Source: Symbiodinium microadriaticum
Lineage: Eukaryota > Sar > Dinophyceae > Suessiales > Symbiodiniaceae
Length of the DNA stretch: 64,000 nt
NCBI GenBank assembly: GCA_001939145.1
Contig: LSRX01000297.1
Location: forward strand, 146,282-210,281
Direction of reading: 5' to 3'
Shown here: one piece after another, positions 34,973-44,774 of the stretch
How the letters are laid out: every line of letters starts with the position of its first letter
Numbering within the stretch: position 1 is the stretch's first letter
Notes under the pieces: generated by a model
Database searches by the model: none
The model's input: only the letters and a program-made list of their open reading frames with translations
What the model was told of the DNA's origin: nothing
Made by a program: the position numbers and the translations under genes

Positions 34973-35188
34973 TTGTTTTGTTGGTATGGTTGTATAACAG
35001 GCTGCCGCACGGACTTGACAAAGGGGTACTGGGGTAATCGGCATTGTATAAGGGTCCGGGATGAAAGGGGCTCAGGGATTGAAGTCAAATGCGATGTCGG
35101 CTGTAACACCCCAGCCCCAAACACTGAGCTACAATGGCCTCTGCCCTCACAGCCTCAAGCCCTGAACAAAAAGGATCCAATAATCTAG
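34973..35188 (+). CDS. 71-codon cysteine-rich open frame
   Basis: FCWYGCITGCRTDLTKGYWG, NRHCIRVRDERGSGIEVKCD, VGCNTPAPNTELQWPLPSQP, QALNKKDPII. Six cysteines in 45 residues suggest a small disulfide or metal-binding module. Follows element E2. Confidence 0.5.
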   Translation: MFCWYGCITGCRTDLTKGYWGNRHCIRVRDERGSGIEVKCDVGCNTPAPNTELQWPLPSQPQALNKKDPII

Positions 35189-35322
35189 CCCGGAACCTGG
35201 CAGAAGCTAAACACTTGCACACACTTTCTGGGAGGTGAGCCTAGACCGAAACTGCAACTTCTTTCATTGGAACACCTATTCGAACACGGTCTACTAAGCA
35301 CCAATTCTCTCTACCTCTAGCG

Positions 35323-35547
35323 TTAGACTCTCATGGTGAGTGCCACACTCTGTGGGGGGGGGGGGGAAATATGCCACTGAAACCAAACCCCTGTTAGGGA
35401 TATCAACTTAAAGAGCTCATGGTTAGGACAATTTTGGGAGCCATTCCCCAACAACAACCCAAGCTGAACTTTGCTTTGCCAGGCCCCCGGGCTTCTTGGA
35501 AGGCCTTTTGCCGGGCTTGGCGACCTGTTTTGAACGAACTTGCTCAT
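35323..35547 (-). CDS. 74-codon ORF with ATG
   Basis: MSKFVQNRSPSPAKGLPRSP, GAWQSKVQLGLLLGNGSQNC, PNHELFKLISLTGVWFQWHI. Third-position bias is good in the first 25 codons. The end PPPP is a C-run. Confidence 0.5.
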   Translation of the reverse strand: MSKFVQNRSPSPAKGLPRSPGAWQSKVQLGLLLGNGSQNCPNHELFKLISLTGVWFQWHISPPPPQSVALTMRV

Positions 35548-35770
35548 GAGGTCTCGGAGAACTGATGAAGTGCCCGGCTACAGAAAAGATACATGTACCC
35601 ATGTAACATATACCTTGGCCCTAAGATGGATGCAAGGGCGAACATCACAGAACCTGCATCGGGGACTGTTCGAATGGTGTGTTTATCGCAGTCTTGACGT
35701 TGGTTTCTTTGGCTCGTCGTTGTGGAGTGCTGACGGTGGTTGCGGAATTTCTGGCTGGCTGTGGTGGTGA
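35540..35770 (+). CDS. 76-codon open frame, strand uncertain
   Basis: LMRSRRTDEVPGYRKDTCTH, VTYTLALRWMQGRTSQNLHR, GLFEWCVYRSLDVGFFGS. A 104-codon minus frame (35544-35858, ATG) is rich in Thr/His from TGG-type repeats. Only one strand can be coding. Confidence 0.35.
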   Translation: MLMRSRRTDEVPGYRKDTCTHVTYTLALRWMQGRTSQNLHRGLFEWCVYRSLDVGFFGSSLWSADGGCGISGWLWW

Positions 35771-35956
35771 GGTGGTTGTGGTGGGTGGTCGTCTTCGTGG
35801 TTGCTGTGGCGCCACTTCTGGTGTGTCGGTATCGCCATGAACTCAAGGATGGATGCAAACCCGTGCCACTACTGAGTCTTGTGACTACCTGGGCATGCTG
35901 ACCTGCTGAACCCTAAGCCCTAAACCCTAAACCCTAAAACCCTGAACCCTAAGCCC

Positions 35957-36050
35957 TACTCATAGACCCCTAAGTAGTTCCTGTTTATGGTTTATATCTA
36001 GAATCCTAAAAGGTAATCCCAACAAGAACTACTTTTAGGGGCCTATGGTA
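35957..36050. mobile_element. family B element B4, 94 bp
   Basis: TACTCATAGACCCCTAAGTA ... CTTTTAGGGGCCTATGGTA. Confidence 0.9.
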
Positions 36051-36075
36051 AACCCTAGCACAGCAGATGGCCAGC

Positions 36076-36399
36076 TCAAACGGAACTCCTAATTTGATTT
36101 AGCCTGTGCAACCTCCGACAAAGCTGCAAGCTGCGATGCTGATGCTTCCTCCAGCAGAAGCTGCTGCAACTCCTCTTATCCGGAATTGCTTTCCAGTTTC
36201 CTTCGGGTTCAGCTTCTGCTCCAGTTTCTTCGGGTCCAGCTTCTGCTGCTTGGCCGTTCTCACCAAGGGGGAACCACCACTGCAAATACCTTCCTCTTGG
36301 TGGCAACTTCATTAGGTCCACCCTGTGCGGAACAGCCCAAAGCATCCCTCGACAAATCCTTGAACAAAGCAACCTAATCCTAAACCCGACAATCGTCAA
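36076..36399 (-). CDS. 107-codon open frame, Ala/Glu-rich middle
   Basis: MTIVGFRIRLLCSRICRGML, WAVPHRVDLMKLPPRGRYLQ, WWFPLGENGQAAEAGPEETG, AEAEPEGNWKAIPDKRSCSS. Non-ATG start. Downstream of, and same strand as, the 36458 frame. Confidence 0.45.
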   Translation of the reverse strand: MTIVGFRIRLLCSRICRGMLWAVPHRVDLMKLPPRGRYLQWWFPLGENGQAAEAGPEETGAEAEPEGNWKAIPDKRSCSSFCWRKHQHRSLQLCRRLHRLNQIRSSV

Positions 36400-36457
36400 G
36401 GCCGGTTACAGGGAGCTCTGATCTGCAAGAACCGTGACAACCTACAGTCGATAAAGT

Positions 36458-36682
36458 TCAACTCCATCCAACTAAAGAGAAGCCGGATGCAGGGGTTTGA
36501 ATCATCAGCAACAGTCTTGCTATACATAACCCGGTGTACACTGTGGCATACTGAGAGTGACCCCGAAGCCCTATGCACGTCTCTATATTCACCGTTTCAG
36601 TTCCCGGTACTGTCGGGAAGAAGCCCGGCGAGGTGGTCTTAAGCGCCTGGGCCTTACGCTCTTTCTTCCGACCGCCAGCCAT
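36458..36682 (-). CDS. 74-codon ORF with ATG, basic start; likely first exon
   Basis: ATG at 36682: MAGGRKKERKAQALKTTSPG, then FFPT, with about 20 of the first 24 codons ending in G or C. A GTACCG donor follows the FFPT codons; beyond it the bias drops. The lysine/arginine cluster could be a nuclear targeting signal. Confidence 0.5.
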   Translation of the reverse strand: MAGGRKKERKAQALKTTSPGFFPTVPGTETVNIETCIGLRGHSQYATVYTGLCIARLLLMIQTPASGFSLVGWS

Positions 36683-37209
36683 GTCACCTGTGCGATAGAA
36701 GGTTTTTCTTTTTTTAAGAGCCTTTTTCGTCGCTTGCGCTCCAAAGCCCTCCAGGGCAGGCTATAGAAGGTTTAGGGTTTAGGGTTGATAGCCAGATTCC
36801 GGTGCACGGGGCTTACAGGGCTTGTGGTTTAGGATGTCGAGGTGTCGTTCCAGGGTGACACGAGACACAAAGGGGCATAATCATGTCTCCGGCCGAAGCA
36901 ATGACATGAACTCCTTCACAACCGCAGCTAGTGCAGAAGCCTCAGTGACGAGTAGGACTCGTCCTCAGGGCTCCTTGTCGGGATGTTAGTATAACCCACC
37001 CCCCCGAAACACAGTGAGGAACTGGTCTAGATTCTCCAGGTCTAGATTACTACAAGGTTAACCTCAACCCCCAAATAACCTACCTTTTTTAAGAAACCCT
37101 GAACCCTACACCCTGGCCCCTTAGGGTCTTCTTTGAGAGCTTACAGTCTGCATCTCAGGGCATCGAAGGACTGCCATACAGCGAGCCCAAAGCTGCCACC
37201 GGGAATTAA

Positions 37210-37325
37210 AGGGTTAGGGTTTAGGGCTTAGAGGTTAGGTATTTAGGGTTTAGGAGGTTAGGGTTTAGGGTTCAGAGTTTCGGGTGTAGGGGTTAGGGTT
37301 TAGGGTTTCGGATTTGTTTTTTTGG
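37210..37325 (+). repeat. telomere-like tract, TTTAGGG orientation
   Basis: About twelve diverged units. Confidence 0.8.
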
Positions 37326-38230
37326 TTAAGGTCGCCTGCACTCCGAAGCCCGTCTGGGGCCGGATTTGGGGTTTAGGGGTTAAGGTTTTGGGTTTAGTCG
37401 CCCGAAGACCCTACGGTTTAGGGTTTAGGATTCAGGGCCCTGAACCCTAAGATCCTGAAAGAGCGCCCTCATTTCGAACATGGGTCCGGGGAGGGGGGCA
37501 TATACTGCATTGCAAGCATAAACCAGAACCCCAAGGAGTAATGTCACTACAAACCCTAAACCCTAAACCCTAAACCGTTCCACCCCAGGCAGGAAAGGCC
37601 ACCTACTCGAGAAAACCACGGTAGCTTGTCGTCAGGATCCGAAATACGGGGACTGGAATATATATCCGGACCCTCCAAGTACCCTCAAATAGGGGTATAT
37701 GGTCCCAAGTAAAGGGTATTTTGGGTCTGCTAGAGGATAGGTGAAAGGTCTAGGTATACCCATGTCCACAAACCACCAGCAATTCTTGGCAGCCTGTAGG
37801 AATTGGAAACCTAGTCTTGAACAGCGCAGGGGCCTTAGTAAATTGATTGAGGAATTGAATCCTTCACTCTAACACATGTTCAGAACGATGGGGGAATACT
37901 CGTAGCAATTATTGACCCCACTCCGCTGTAGTAACCATCATATCTGAGTCGAGCACCGCAGCACCAACATCGCCGATGCAATTCTTGGGCCGATACGTCA
38001 CAGCGGTCTCGTTGGGCTCAGGGATTCAGGGATGGGTGCTTTGCCTGTTGCGGCTTGGGTTTGGCTCGTTTTGTTTAGGGTTTAGGGTCTCTTTGCTTCT
38101 GAGGCTTTAGGGTTCAGGGTTCCTCTTAACAGGTAGTAGGGAACTTCGGCGTATATTCTAAGCGCGTCTTGGGATCTGTGATTCGGGTGAATGGGCTTAG
38201 ACACCGAGCTGTGCAGTCTCCTGGAAGTTA
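37326..38230. other. interval without convincing genes
   Basis: Contains heptamer units (37405, 37555, 38070) and repeat J2 at 37668-37757, otherwise unique sequence with short frames. Confidence 0.45.
37668..37757. repeat. family J dispersed repeat, copy J2
   Basis: GGACCCTCCAAGTACCCTCA, AATAGGGGTATATGGTCCCA, ending CTAGAGGATAGGTGAAAGG. Confidence 0.6.
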
Positions 38231-38404
38231 AGCTTACCCTTATAGACTCCAAGCACACAAATACTCTCTACTTTGGGGCCTACATGGATGCAACATTTAT
38301 AGATCCCTATAAATCCTAGGCCCCATAAACCCTAAACCCTCTTTGGCGCCTACTTTGGGCGAGTTGGAGCCTTAGGGTCAAGAGGAAGACAGGTCGCGTC
38401 CATG

Positions 38405-38490
38405 GTCTTATTTTAGGGTTTAGGGGTTTAGGGGTTTAGGGGTTAGGGGTTTAGGGTTTAGGGGTTTAGGGGTTCAGGGTTTAGGGTTGG
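38405..38490 (+). repeat. telomere-like tract, TTTAGGG orientation
   Basis: Ten units, mostly GGGGTTTA. Confidence 0.9.
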
Positions 38491-38491
38491 T

Positions 38492-38683
38492 TTAAGGTGC
38501 AAAATGGACTTTCGCGGCCACGAATACCCGGCCCCCAAAATGGGCGTACACAGGAGGGAAGCTTTGGGATTCAGGTTTAGAGTTCAGGTTGTTGTTCAAG
38601 CACAACCATGCAGCCCCTAAACTCCAGCGCGCTGCCACGCAGCAACCCCACATGAAGTAAGCCAGGTAGCTACGGCTCGTCAC
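38492..38683 (-). CDS. 63-codon open frame
   Basis: TSRSYLAYFMWGCCVAARWS, LGAAWLCLNNNLNSKPESQS, FPPVYAHFGGRVFVAAKV. GTG start codon, hydrophobic N-terminal half. Confidence 0.4.
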   Translation of the reverse strand: MTSRSYLAYFMWGCCVAARWSLGAAWLCLNNNLNSKPESQSFPPVYAHFGGRVFVAAKVHFAP

Positions 38684-38750
38684 TCCTTCAGCACCTAAAC
38701 CACACCCTGGTCAGCTCTGCTTCTGCTAACTGCCATCTTTGACAAGACTA

Positions 38751-38844
38751 TACCCATAGGCCCCGAAGTAGTTCCTTTTTGGGATTACCCTATAGGATTC
38801 TAAATATAAACCACAAAAAGGAACCACTTAGGGGCCTATGGGTA
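38751..38844. mobile_element. family B element B5, 94 bp
   Basis: TACCCATAGGCCCCGAAGTA ... CCACTTAGGGGCCTATGGGT and A. Followed by G. Confidence 0.9.
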
Positions 38845-38845
38845 G

Positions 38846-38915
38846 ACAAAAAAGGCTCGGACCGACGGCCAAGTTTTTGCCTGTGGCTCCCTGTGATCTT
38901 AAGAAATTGCTAGAC
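38846..38915 (+). CDS. exon-like frame starting at the end of B5
   Basis: Acceptor CTATGGGTAG; frame QKRLGPTAKFLPVAPCDLKK, then LLD; donor GTATGG. The frame remains open to 39113 (91 codons from the ATG inside B5). Confidence 0.5.
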
Positions 38916-39306
38916 GTATGGTCCAGTCTGGCTTGGTGTCCAACCATTTTCGAGCTGTCGGCTTCTTCGGGCTTTTGTTTAGGGTTAAGGAGTTTGGGGC
39001 TTAGGGGTTTAGGGCTTTTGTCAAACACATGCCACATGACTGCAGCAAGCTGTCAACAAGTTCTTGTAGGGTTTCGGCCAAAGTCGCAAGCCTCCTTGGA
39101 ACACAGAGAATAACCAGATCTGTTCAAGAGAGCCCCCAGCATTGTGTATCAATGGGCCTTGGTAACTACAGTAAGATCTTGAGTATGTTATAGTCGAGCT
39201 ATGCAATGTTATTCTTCAAATTGCAGGATCCCCAATATGGTTAAGGAGATGTATAGTCCTTGATTGATAATAAAAGAACATATCCCTTAATAAGGGATTT
39301 TGCAAG

Positions 39307-39404
39307 GTTTGGGTAACATGTCTCATTCCGACCGGCGGTGTTTCTGAACGTGGAGTGCACGGTCGCGAGGGGCGCACACAGCACAGAGGCTCGACTGGCC
39401 AACA
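39307..39404 (+). CDS. exon-like frame with GTAAGC donor
   Basis: After TTTTGCAAG: VWVTCLIPTGGVSERGVHGR, then EGRTQHRGSTGQ, donor GTAAGC. Confidence 0.35.
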
Positions 39405-39508
39405 GTAAGCTTATACCAGACCATGAATCGGAGCCGGTGCATGTATGAGAAATAGGGACCGATCTAGTTTAGGGCTTCGGGTTTAGGGTAGCTTGACGGA
39501 ATAGCAAC

Positions 39509-39697
39509 TTACTTGCTCAGCTTGCTAACTGCTAGCTGGAGGGGAGAAACTGAAGGTTGACTCTTGGTGACTCTACTACTAACGTAGTAGTAAGTTCGTG
39601 AGATCTCTTGCCCATCAGATGAAGTCCGCGGGAACCTCCCAGGGACACAGATCAGGGAAGCAAAGGCCACCCGCTGTGAGCTTGAGCTAGGACACAC
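39509..39697 (-). CDS. 62-codon open frame, serine-rich
   Basis: CPSSSSQRVAFASLICVPGR, FPRTSSDGQEISRTYYYVSS, RVTKSQPSVSPLQLAVSKLS. GTG start, so perhaps an internal exon. Confidence 0.45.
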   Translation of the reverse strand: MCPSSSSQRVAFASLICVPGRFPRTSSDGQEISRTYYYVSSRVTKSQPSVSPLQLAVSKLSK

Positions 39698-39834
39698 CCA
39701 AACCGGGAATTTCGGGCTCAGGGTTTAGGGTGTTACGGTGTTACGGCTGAAAAGTATGAGGCTGGGGATGACACAGCCTCAGCCTGTGCCACAGCACAGT
39801 TTGGGGACTTATCTTGCCTCATGTTCACTTCTGT

Positions 39835-40080
39835 TCAATACAACCCCCCGGCCCCCGCCCCCCAGGTTGATGTTATGCCCCTGCCGGGTCGGTTGACTGT
39901 ATTGAGAGGTGGGGTCCCAGTACGACTACGCTTGCTGACTCTCTCCCTGCGACTCTCGGAGGGCTGACAAAAAGGCCTGAAGCGTCTCGAGGGACGGCGT
40001 TTCTTGAGTTTTAGGCATCGGTGTTTCTTTGATTTGAAGGGGGTTGATAAGTGAGTTTCCGGACTCGAGTTCTCGAACAT
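39835..40080 (-). CDS. 81-codon ORF with ATG, strongly basic
   Basis: ATG at 40080: MFENSSPETHLSTPFKSKKH, RCLKLKKRRPSRRFRPFCQP, SESRRERVSKRSRTGTPPLN, TVNRPGRGITSTWGAGAGG. The KKHRCLKLKKRRPSRR cluster resembles a nuclear or nucleic-acid-binding segment. Ends Tyr-stop beside a CCCCCGG run. No rival frame of similar quality. Confidence 0.55.
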   Translation of the reverse strand: MFENSSPETHLSTPFKSKKHRCLKLKKRRPSRRFRPFCQPSESRRERVSKRSRTGTPPLNTVNRPGRGITSTWGAGAGGLY

Positions 40081-40302
40081 TTAGGGCTGGGTTCAGGTAA
40101 ACCCTAGTTCAACAGGCTTGAAGAGGCCAGTGGCTCTTGGCCTCGCGTTTTTTTGAACATCGAACATAGGGACATGGGTGAAGATCAGGGACAGGGATCA
40201 CGGCAGAACTACGACGAATATACGGCGGCCTTGATAATTCGATTAAGGTGTTGAGGTATTGCCCTTAGAATAAAAAATAACCCTGAGAAGTACTTTGGGT
40301 CA

Positions 40303-40557
40303 TTGTTATTTAGTCGTCTTCTATACTATATACGACTAACGCTGCTCTCCTTATGTCTCGGGGATTTAGGATTGAATGATCCTTGCACAACTATGTTTTC
40401 CATATCCTTACACGACTTCAGCCTGTATTGCTACAGCAGTAGGCCCGCCCAAATCTACAATCAGAGCTACGATTCAGTGTTGTTGTCACTGCCGCCAAAC
40501 AGTACAACAGTTCCTCCCACTATTCGGCGGATTCCACATCCCAAACCCTTACCCTAA
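40303..40557 (+). CDS. 84-codon open frame with hydrophobic start
   Basis: MLFSRLLYYIRLTLLSLCLG, DLGLNDPCTTMFSISLHDFS, LYCYSSRPAQIYNQSYDSVL, LSLPPNSTTVPPTIRRIP. Reads like a signal peptide plus mature part; non-ATG first codon. A 99-codon ATG frame (40376-40675) overlaps in another phase and also looks plausible. Confidence 0.4.
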   Translation: MLFSRLLYYIRLTLLSLCLGDLGLNDPCTTMFSISLHDFSLYCYSSRPAQIYNQSYDSVLLSLPPNSTTVPPTIRRIPHPKPLP

Positions 40558-40670
40558 CCACCCTAAGCCCTTTATCGGGCCTGACAGGAACCCTTATGGG
40601 AAAAGAGCGGAGAAGTGTGTAAAGGTGGCCTTGCAAAAAACCCAGGCCCCCATGACAGTCCCTTCTGTAC

Positions 40671-40781
40671 CTTAGTTGCTGAGTTCATAAGCACAAGAAA
40701 AGGTGTACTCATTCAGTTTCTAAAAGGGATCACATTCTCACACAAAAAAAAACCTGAAGTGGACTCCTTCAACTACTAACG
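40671..40781. mobile_element. family C element C4
   Basis: CTTAGTTGCTGAGTTCATAA ... GTGGACTCCTTCAACTACTA. Confidence 0.8.
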
Positions 40782-40859
40782 GCATGGGAACCCCAAAACC
40801 CTCCTGGGGCCTCCCCTAAACCCTAAACCCTATAAACCCTAAACCCTAACTCTAGCGCC

Positions 40860-41035
40860 GCCTTTTGCGCACGTTGGCGCTTGCCATCTTCCGGCATGGG
40901 GGGCCCGAGGAGTAGCAACGCTGAAGGGACCTCATGGGCCACTCTTCGGGCTTAAGGGTTCCTTCTAAAGGGTTTCTTAAAAGGGTCTGTAAGGGTTCCT
41001 TAAAGGGTTCTTATAAGGGTTTAATTTAGGGTTTA
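40860..41035. other. GGGTTCCTT-rich interval
   Basis: AAGGGTTCCTTCTAAAGGGT and AAGGGTTCCTTAAAGGGTTC: degenerate 10-12 bp tandem pattern. Confidence 0.6.
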
Positions 41036-41135
41036 GGGGCCTGAATTAGAATAGGGTTTTTTGGGGGTTCCCTATCACAATTATAGTATATTAATGGGCC
41101 CCAAAACCTTATTTCTAATTATCAAGGCCCCGATG
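41036..41135. mobile_element. family G hairpin element G4
   Basis: GGGGCCTGAATTAGAATAGG ... CCTTATTTCTAATTATCAAG and GCCCC. The best-preserved family member. Confidence 0.8.
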
Positions 41136-41573
41136 TTATAGGGTTTTGGAAAGGTTCATCGGCTTAGTACCTTGAAGGGTTTCTAAAAGGGTTCCTGCAG
41201 AAGGTTCTCCATGGGAGTGCACATGTCTGTAATGGTTTCTGGGTTCCAGAATCACGAGGCATAGCAGAGCAATTAGGGCTCCATGACGGTAGTTTTCGTG
41301 TTAGGAACCGACGAATCTATAGCCCCAGTTGAAGTACAGTCTTACTCAGACCCACAATCCTCCAAGTAGAACCGCTTAACTTTCAAGGGCTATTCGTTGA
41401 CTTTCGTGCTTTCGAGCTTTCGAGGGTTTCTCATTCTCGAAATTATGCAACGGGGCTTCGCACGGTCCGCTTGTGAGATTCTCTAAGCCTTGGATGGCTA
41501 GTGAGCGCACATCACGACCATGCTGGCGGATCATGCAAGGCTATGTATCGAGAGCGTGCTCTCCCCTTCAACA

Positions 41574-41690
41574 CATGGGTAGTTCCACAAATCCGGGTCC
41601 CTTTCCAGGTCCCCAAAGTAGTACGGTACTCTTATAAAGAAGGACCCTTACTTAAAGAGACCCTCATTTAGAGACCTATCCACGTACTAC
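41574..41690. mobile_element. family D element D4
   Basis: CATGGGTAGTTCCACAAATC ... CCCTCATTTAGAGACCTATC. Confidence 0.5.
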
Positions 41691-41815
41691 CCTGGTAGAT
41701 TCTTTTAAGGAACCCCTAATCTAGGGAACTGCGCAAGTACTACCCTGTTAGATCCCTTTACGGAACCCCAAAAGGGACCCTAATTTAGAGAACTACGCAC
41801 GTACTACCTGGTTCA
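41686..41815. repeat. tandem partial copies of a family D end
   Basis: Right-end units ACGTACTACC(C)TGGTAGAT and AATTTAGAGAACTACGCACG recur at about 65-bp spacing. Confidence 0.7.
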
Positions 41816-42140
41816 TGTGGATTAAGATTTAGGGATTAGGGTTTAGTTTTTGTTTGCTTTTGAGCCCGTTTTTCCATTAGCAGTACCCTAGGGTTTGGGG
41901 TTTAGGGTATCCAGCCGCACATCCACCCAGTGCAGTGCCTGCCGCATCTGCATCCACCGCAAGAAGGGATTGGCCCGGATCTGATCCTCCAGGTATTGAC
42001 GAAACGCTCTTCAAGACTAGGTTTAGGGTTTAGGATTAAAGATCTTAGGTTTAAGGTATATGACTTAGGGCAGAATCTACTATCGAGCTTCCCGGTCTGA
42101 AGTTTTTTGTTTCGGGTGTTAGGTTTGGGGTTTAGGGCTC

Positions 42141-42234
42141 TACCCATAGGCTCCTTAGTGGTTCCTTGTTGGGATTACCTTATAGGCTCCTAAACACCAA
42201 CCACAAAAAGGAACTACTAAGGAGCATATGGGTA
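42141..42234. mobile_element. family B element B6, 94 bp
   Basis: TACCCATAGGCTCCTTAGTG ... TACTAAGGAGCATATGGGTA. Confidence 0.9.
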
Positions 42235-42626
42235 TTGCTGGTAGAAGACTTCGGGAATTTAGGGTTGAGGGGCTCTTGAAGCCAGCAGGTGTAGGCTGTG
42301 CAGGACTTCTGGGTGCCTACCCGCACCCAAAGACCCCAAACCCTAAACACGCCAACCCTACGAGCCCTCATGGAAAAAGGGTCCCATGCTGCTTGTGCAG
42401 TGGTGCATCCTTCCCATGCGATCGTTGCTTTACCGTGGCGTGTCATTTACTCGAGATGCTGCCTATTCATTCTGAAAGGAAGTCAAGAAGTCTAGCAGAA
42501 AACAGCAGCGCACCTGATTCACAAAATCTGTACTACGAAACGTTCCGGGATATACTCTACAACCCTCGCCGCCAAAGCCTTCGCAACCAAAGCATCAGAA
42601 AGGGGACCGAAACGTTAGAAATCTGA
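42228..42626 (+). CDS. 132-codon open frame, the best in this part
   Basis: The ATG at 42228 lies in the last bases of B6. The first 50 codons include repeat-like NPK sequence. The second half is convincing: HSERKSRSLAENSSAPDSQN, LYYETFRDILYNPRRQSLRN, QSIRKGTETLEI, stop TGA. Charged, no repeats, no domain recognised. Converges with the minus ORF ending at 42689. Confidence 0.6.
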   Translation: MGIAGRRLREFRVEGLLKPAGVGCAGLLGAYPHPKTPNPKHANPTSPHGKRVPCCLCSGASFPCDRCFTVACHLLEMLPIHSERKSRSLAENSSAPDSQNLYYETFRDILYNPRRQSLRNQSIRKGTETLEI

Positions 42627-42688
42627 ACTTGGCACCAATTACTGTATTCTGCAAAATATGTAGGGACGATGAGGCACACAAGTACTAC

Positions 42689-42940
42689 CTATTCAGATGT
42701 ATATTGATCCAGAAACTCTTTTGTAGTTGTCAAGGCTAGGGGTGCAGCCCGGCCGTTAAAAAACGGTAGGTTCTTCAAGCTCAGGGAGGGTCCTCGACCA
42801 TCTTTGCTGCAGCTTCTGCCCGTTTCGCTGCCTCCGCAAACAAACTGTTGCGTGTGTGGGGGTTTGGGCTTCCTGCCGCCGGGACAAACGCAGGTGCTCA
42901 TGAGGCCTGAAGCATCCGTCAAAGCTGCAATGCTTAACAT
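42689..42940 (-). CDS. 83-codon ORF with ATG, Cys/Gly-rich
   Basis: ATG at 42940: MLSIAALTDASGLMSTCVCP, GGRKPKPPHTQQFVCGGSET, GRSCSKDGRGPSLSLKNLPF, FNGRAAPLALTTTKEFLDQY. Balanced, no repeat sequence. Confidence 0.55.
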   Translation of the reverse strand: MLSIAALTDASGLMSTCVCPGGRKPKPPHTQQFVCGGSETGRSCSKDGRGPSLSLKNLPFFNGRAAPLALTTTKEFLDQYTSE

Positions 42941-43347
42941 AGCGGCCTGTATATTACTTTGTATTATGACAGCGTAGTGGCCGCCATTATGGTATACTTC
43001 TGCTATTTGGGGCTACGTGGGGAATATGGGGGACAATATACTCCGACCCCTATGTAACTTTACTACCCCGAAACTGACAAGACTTAAATCCCTAAGGCCT
43101 CAACCCTCCCATGAGCCATAAGCACTGACAAAGCCCACGGAGGTTTAAGCTAGGCTTCCGCAGTTTCCGAGCATCCCCTAAAGAAAGAGGGCAGCCGTTG
43201 TGCTGCTCTTCAGTCGCAATGCCCTGCCCTTAGACTGTAGACTAGACCCTACACTATCAAAACCCTCATACAAGCTCACTCACTCACGAATCGGATCCTA
43301 AACCCTAAACCCTGCTTAGGGTTTAAGGTGTAGGATCCTACACAACC

Positions 43348-43405
43348 CCCCCCCCCCCAAAAAAAAAAAAAAAAAAAAAGGAAAAACAAAAAAAACAAAA
43401 ACAAA
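43348..43405. repeat. C-run, A-run and AAAC simple sequence
   Basis: C(10+), then A(20), then AAAAC units. Confidence 0.9.
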
Positions 43406-43573
43406 CAAATCGGCCTCACAGCAAGCCGGAGGCTGGGCCGGACAGCCGCCAGTATCCTGGCGGAAGCGCCAAAATCACTGAAACACGGAATGTGCCTTAA
43501 ATCATTGCCATAGCCAGGACCCCCTACACAATACCGTAAATGTACCGTACTGTACTGTACTGCTGCTATAACT

Positions 43574-43777
43574 GTGCTCTACTACACTCCATCATCTAAG
43601 GTATACTCTCCAATTGCGGCTTTGGGAGTCTCTCCGGGTCGGACGGAGCGCCCTGGAGCCTGCCAATCCCCCTTATCATCCAAGCAAAAATGCATTCAAA
43701 TCCTCAACCCTGAGCCATCGACCCTGGAAATTAAAAACTCTAAACCCCAAACCTCAAACCTAAACCCTCAACCCTAA
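43574..43777 (+). CDS. 67-codon open frame
   Basis: LYYTPSSKVYSPIAALGVSP, GRTERPGACQSPLSSKQKCI, QIL, then a tail (NPEPSTLEIKNSKPQTSNLN) that looks like translated diverged CCCTAAA repeat. Non-ATG start. Confidence 0.4.
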   Translation: MLYYTPSSKVYSPIAALGVSPGRTERPGACQSPLSSKQKCIQILNPEPSTLEIKNSKPQTSNLNPQP

Positions 43778-43813
43778 ACGGATGATCTCAGCCAAGCTGG
43801 GCCAAGCGAGGAT

Positions 43814-44008
43814 TCAGGCTGAGGCGCGGGCTTTAGGTTCTGGAATCTTGAAGGGAAACCCTAAACCCTTGGGGAGGTATAGAACCCAATAACCACTCTT
43901 TTCCCCAGTGCTTTCTGAGGTTCCCTCGTACCCTCCCCCATTAGACCCCCGCCCCCCCCAAGGATCCCATAATTCGAGCTTTCTTCTTCTTGGAGTTAGA
44001 AATCGCAA
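43814..44008 (-). CDS. 64-codon open frame, glycine-rich
   Basis: RFLTPRRRKLELWDPWGGRG, SNGGGYEGTSESTGEKSGYW, VLYLPKGLGFPFKIPEPK. A shorter minus frame with KKKKARIMGS overlaps. Confidence 0.4.
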   Translation of the reverse strand: MRFLTPRRRKLELWDPWGGRGSNGGGYEGTSESTGEKSGYWVLYLPKGLGFPFKIPEPKARASA

Positions 44009-44461
44009 TCCCGAGTCAGCTTCAAAGTTTAGGGGTTCAGGCCTCAGGGTTGAAGGTTTAGGGCGTAGGGTTTAGGCTGCCGGTTTATAAGTCTCGTACC
44101 TTCGAACTTCCGTGATGCGGGCTTAGGCCCCGAAAGCCTGCAGAAGAGCGCTGCTCAATTCAACAGAGAACCTGGGTTTGGGGCTTAAGGGCTTAAAAAC
44201 CCTAAACCCTAAACCGTGGCTTAAGGGTTTAATCAGGGTTTTACCTTCCAAAACTCTTACTATTCTAGCCAATAGAGAATCACCTTAGCCTTAAACCATG
44301 CCACTGTATTACTTGGCGGGTCGGGGGACTTAGTAAATAGTTGTTACAGAAATACCAGTATCATAGCCCCAATCAAGATCCCGTTAAGCAGACATTCTAC
44401 AGAGTCATCAGTATTAAAACCCCAATGAAGATCGCTTTTCAGGATACTAATACCCCTACTT

Positions 44462-44650
44462 ATGACCTGCTTTCTACGTTTCCCGGCCCTCCAAGTCATA
44501 CCCTGGGTAACATGCAATAATGTATCGCCGACCGGACCAAAACACTCAGCTATGACGGTGGCGGTGATGATGAAGAAGACGAAGCATGTAACAACAACTA
44601 GTGTAGTAATGGAGAGGGATGGTCAGCATGATGTAGGGCTTAGGGTTTAG
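44462..44650 (+). CDS. 62-codon ORF with ATG
   Basis: MTCFLRFPALQVIPWVTCNN, VSPTGPKHSAMTVAVMMKKT, KHVTTTSVVMERDGQHDVG, ending LRV in repeat. Directly upstream of the 44651 frame on the same strand. Confidence 0.45.
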   Translation: MTCFLRFPALQVIPWVTCNNVSPTGPKHSAMTVAVMMKKTKHVTTTSVVMERDGQHDVGLRV

Positions 44651-44774
44651 GGGAGCCCCCGAGTGGTTCGGGCAGTCATTTCACGACAGCTGGCTGGCCT
44701 TGTCAATGCCTTCTCTCCGCCGTATTTCCATCCTGAACTACTCGAACTGGAACTGTCATGGAGGTCTCCTACGT
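44651..44774 (+). CDS. exon with telomere-repeat acceptor and GTAAGC donor
   Basis: AGGGTTTAG ends at 44650. Frame in phase 0: GSPRVVRAVISRQLAGLVNA, FSPPYFHPELLELELSWRSP; donor GTAAGC at 44775. Without splicing it continues to TAA at 44848. Acidic/hydrophobic helix; unknown family. Confidence 0.55.
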
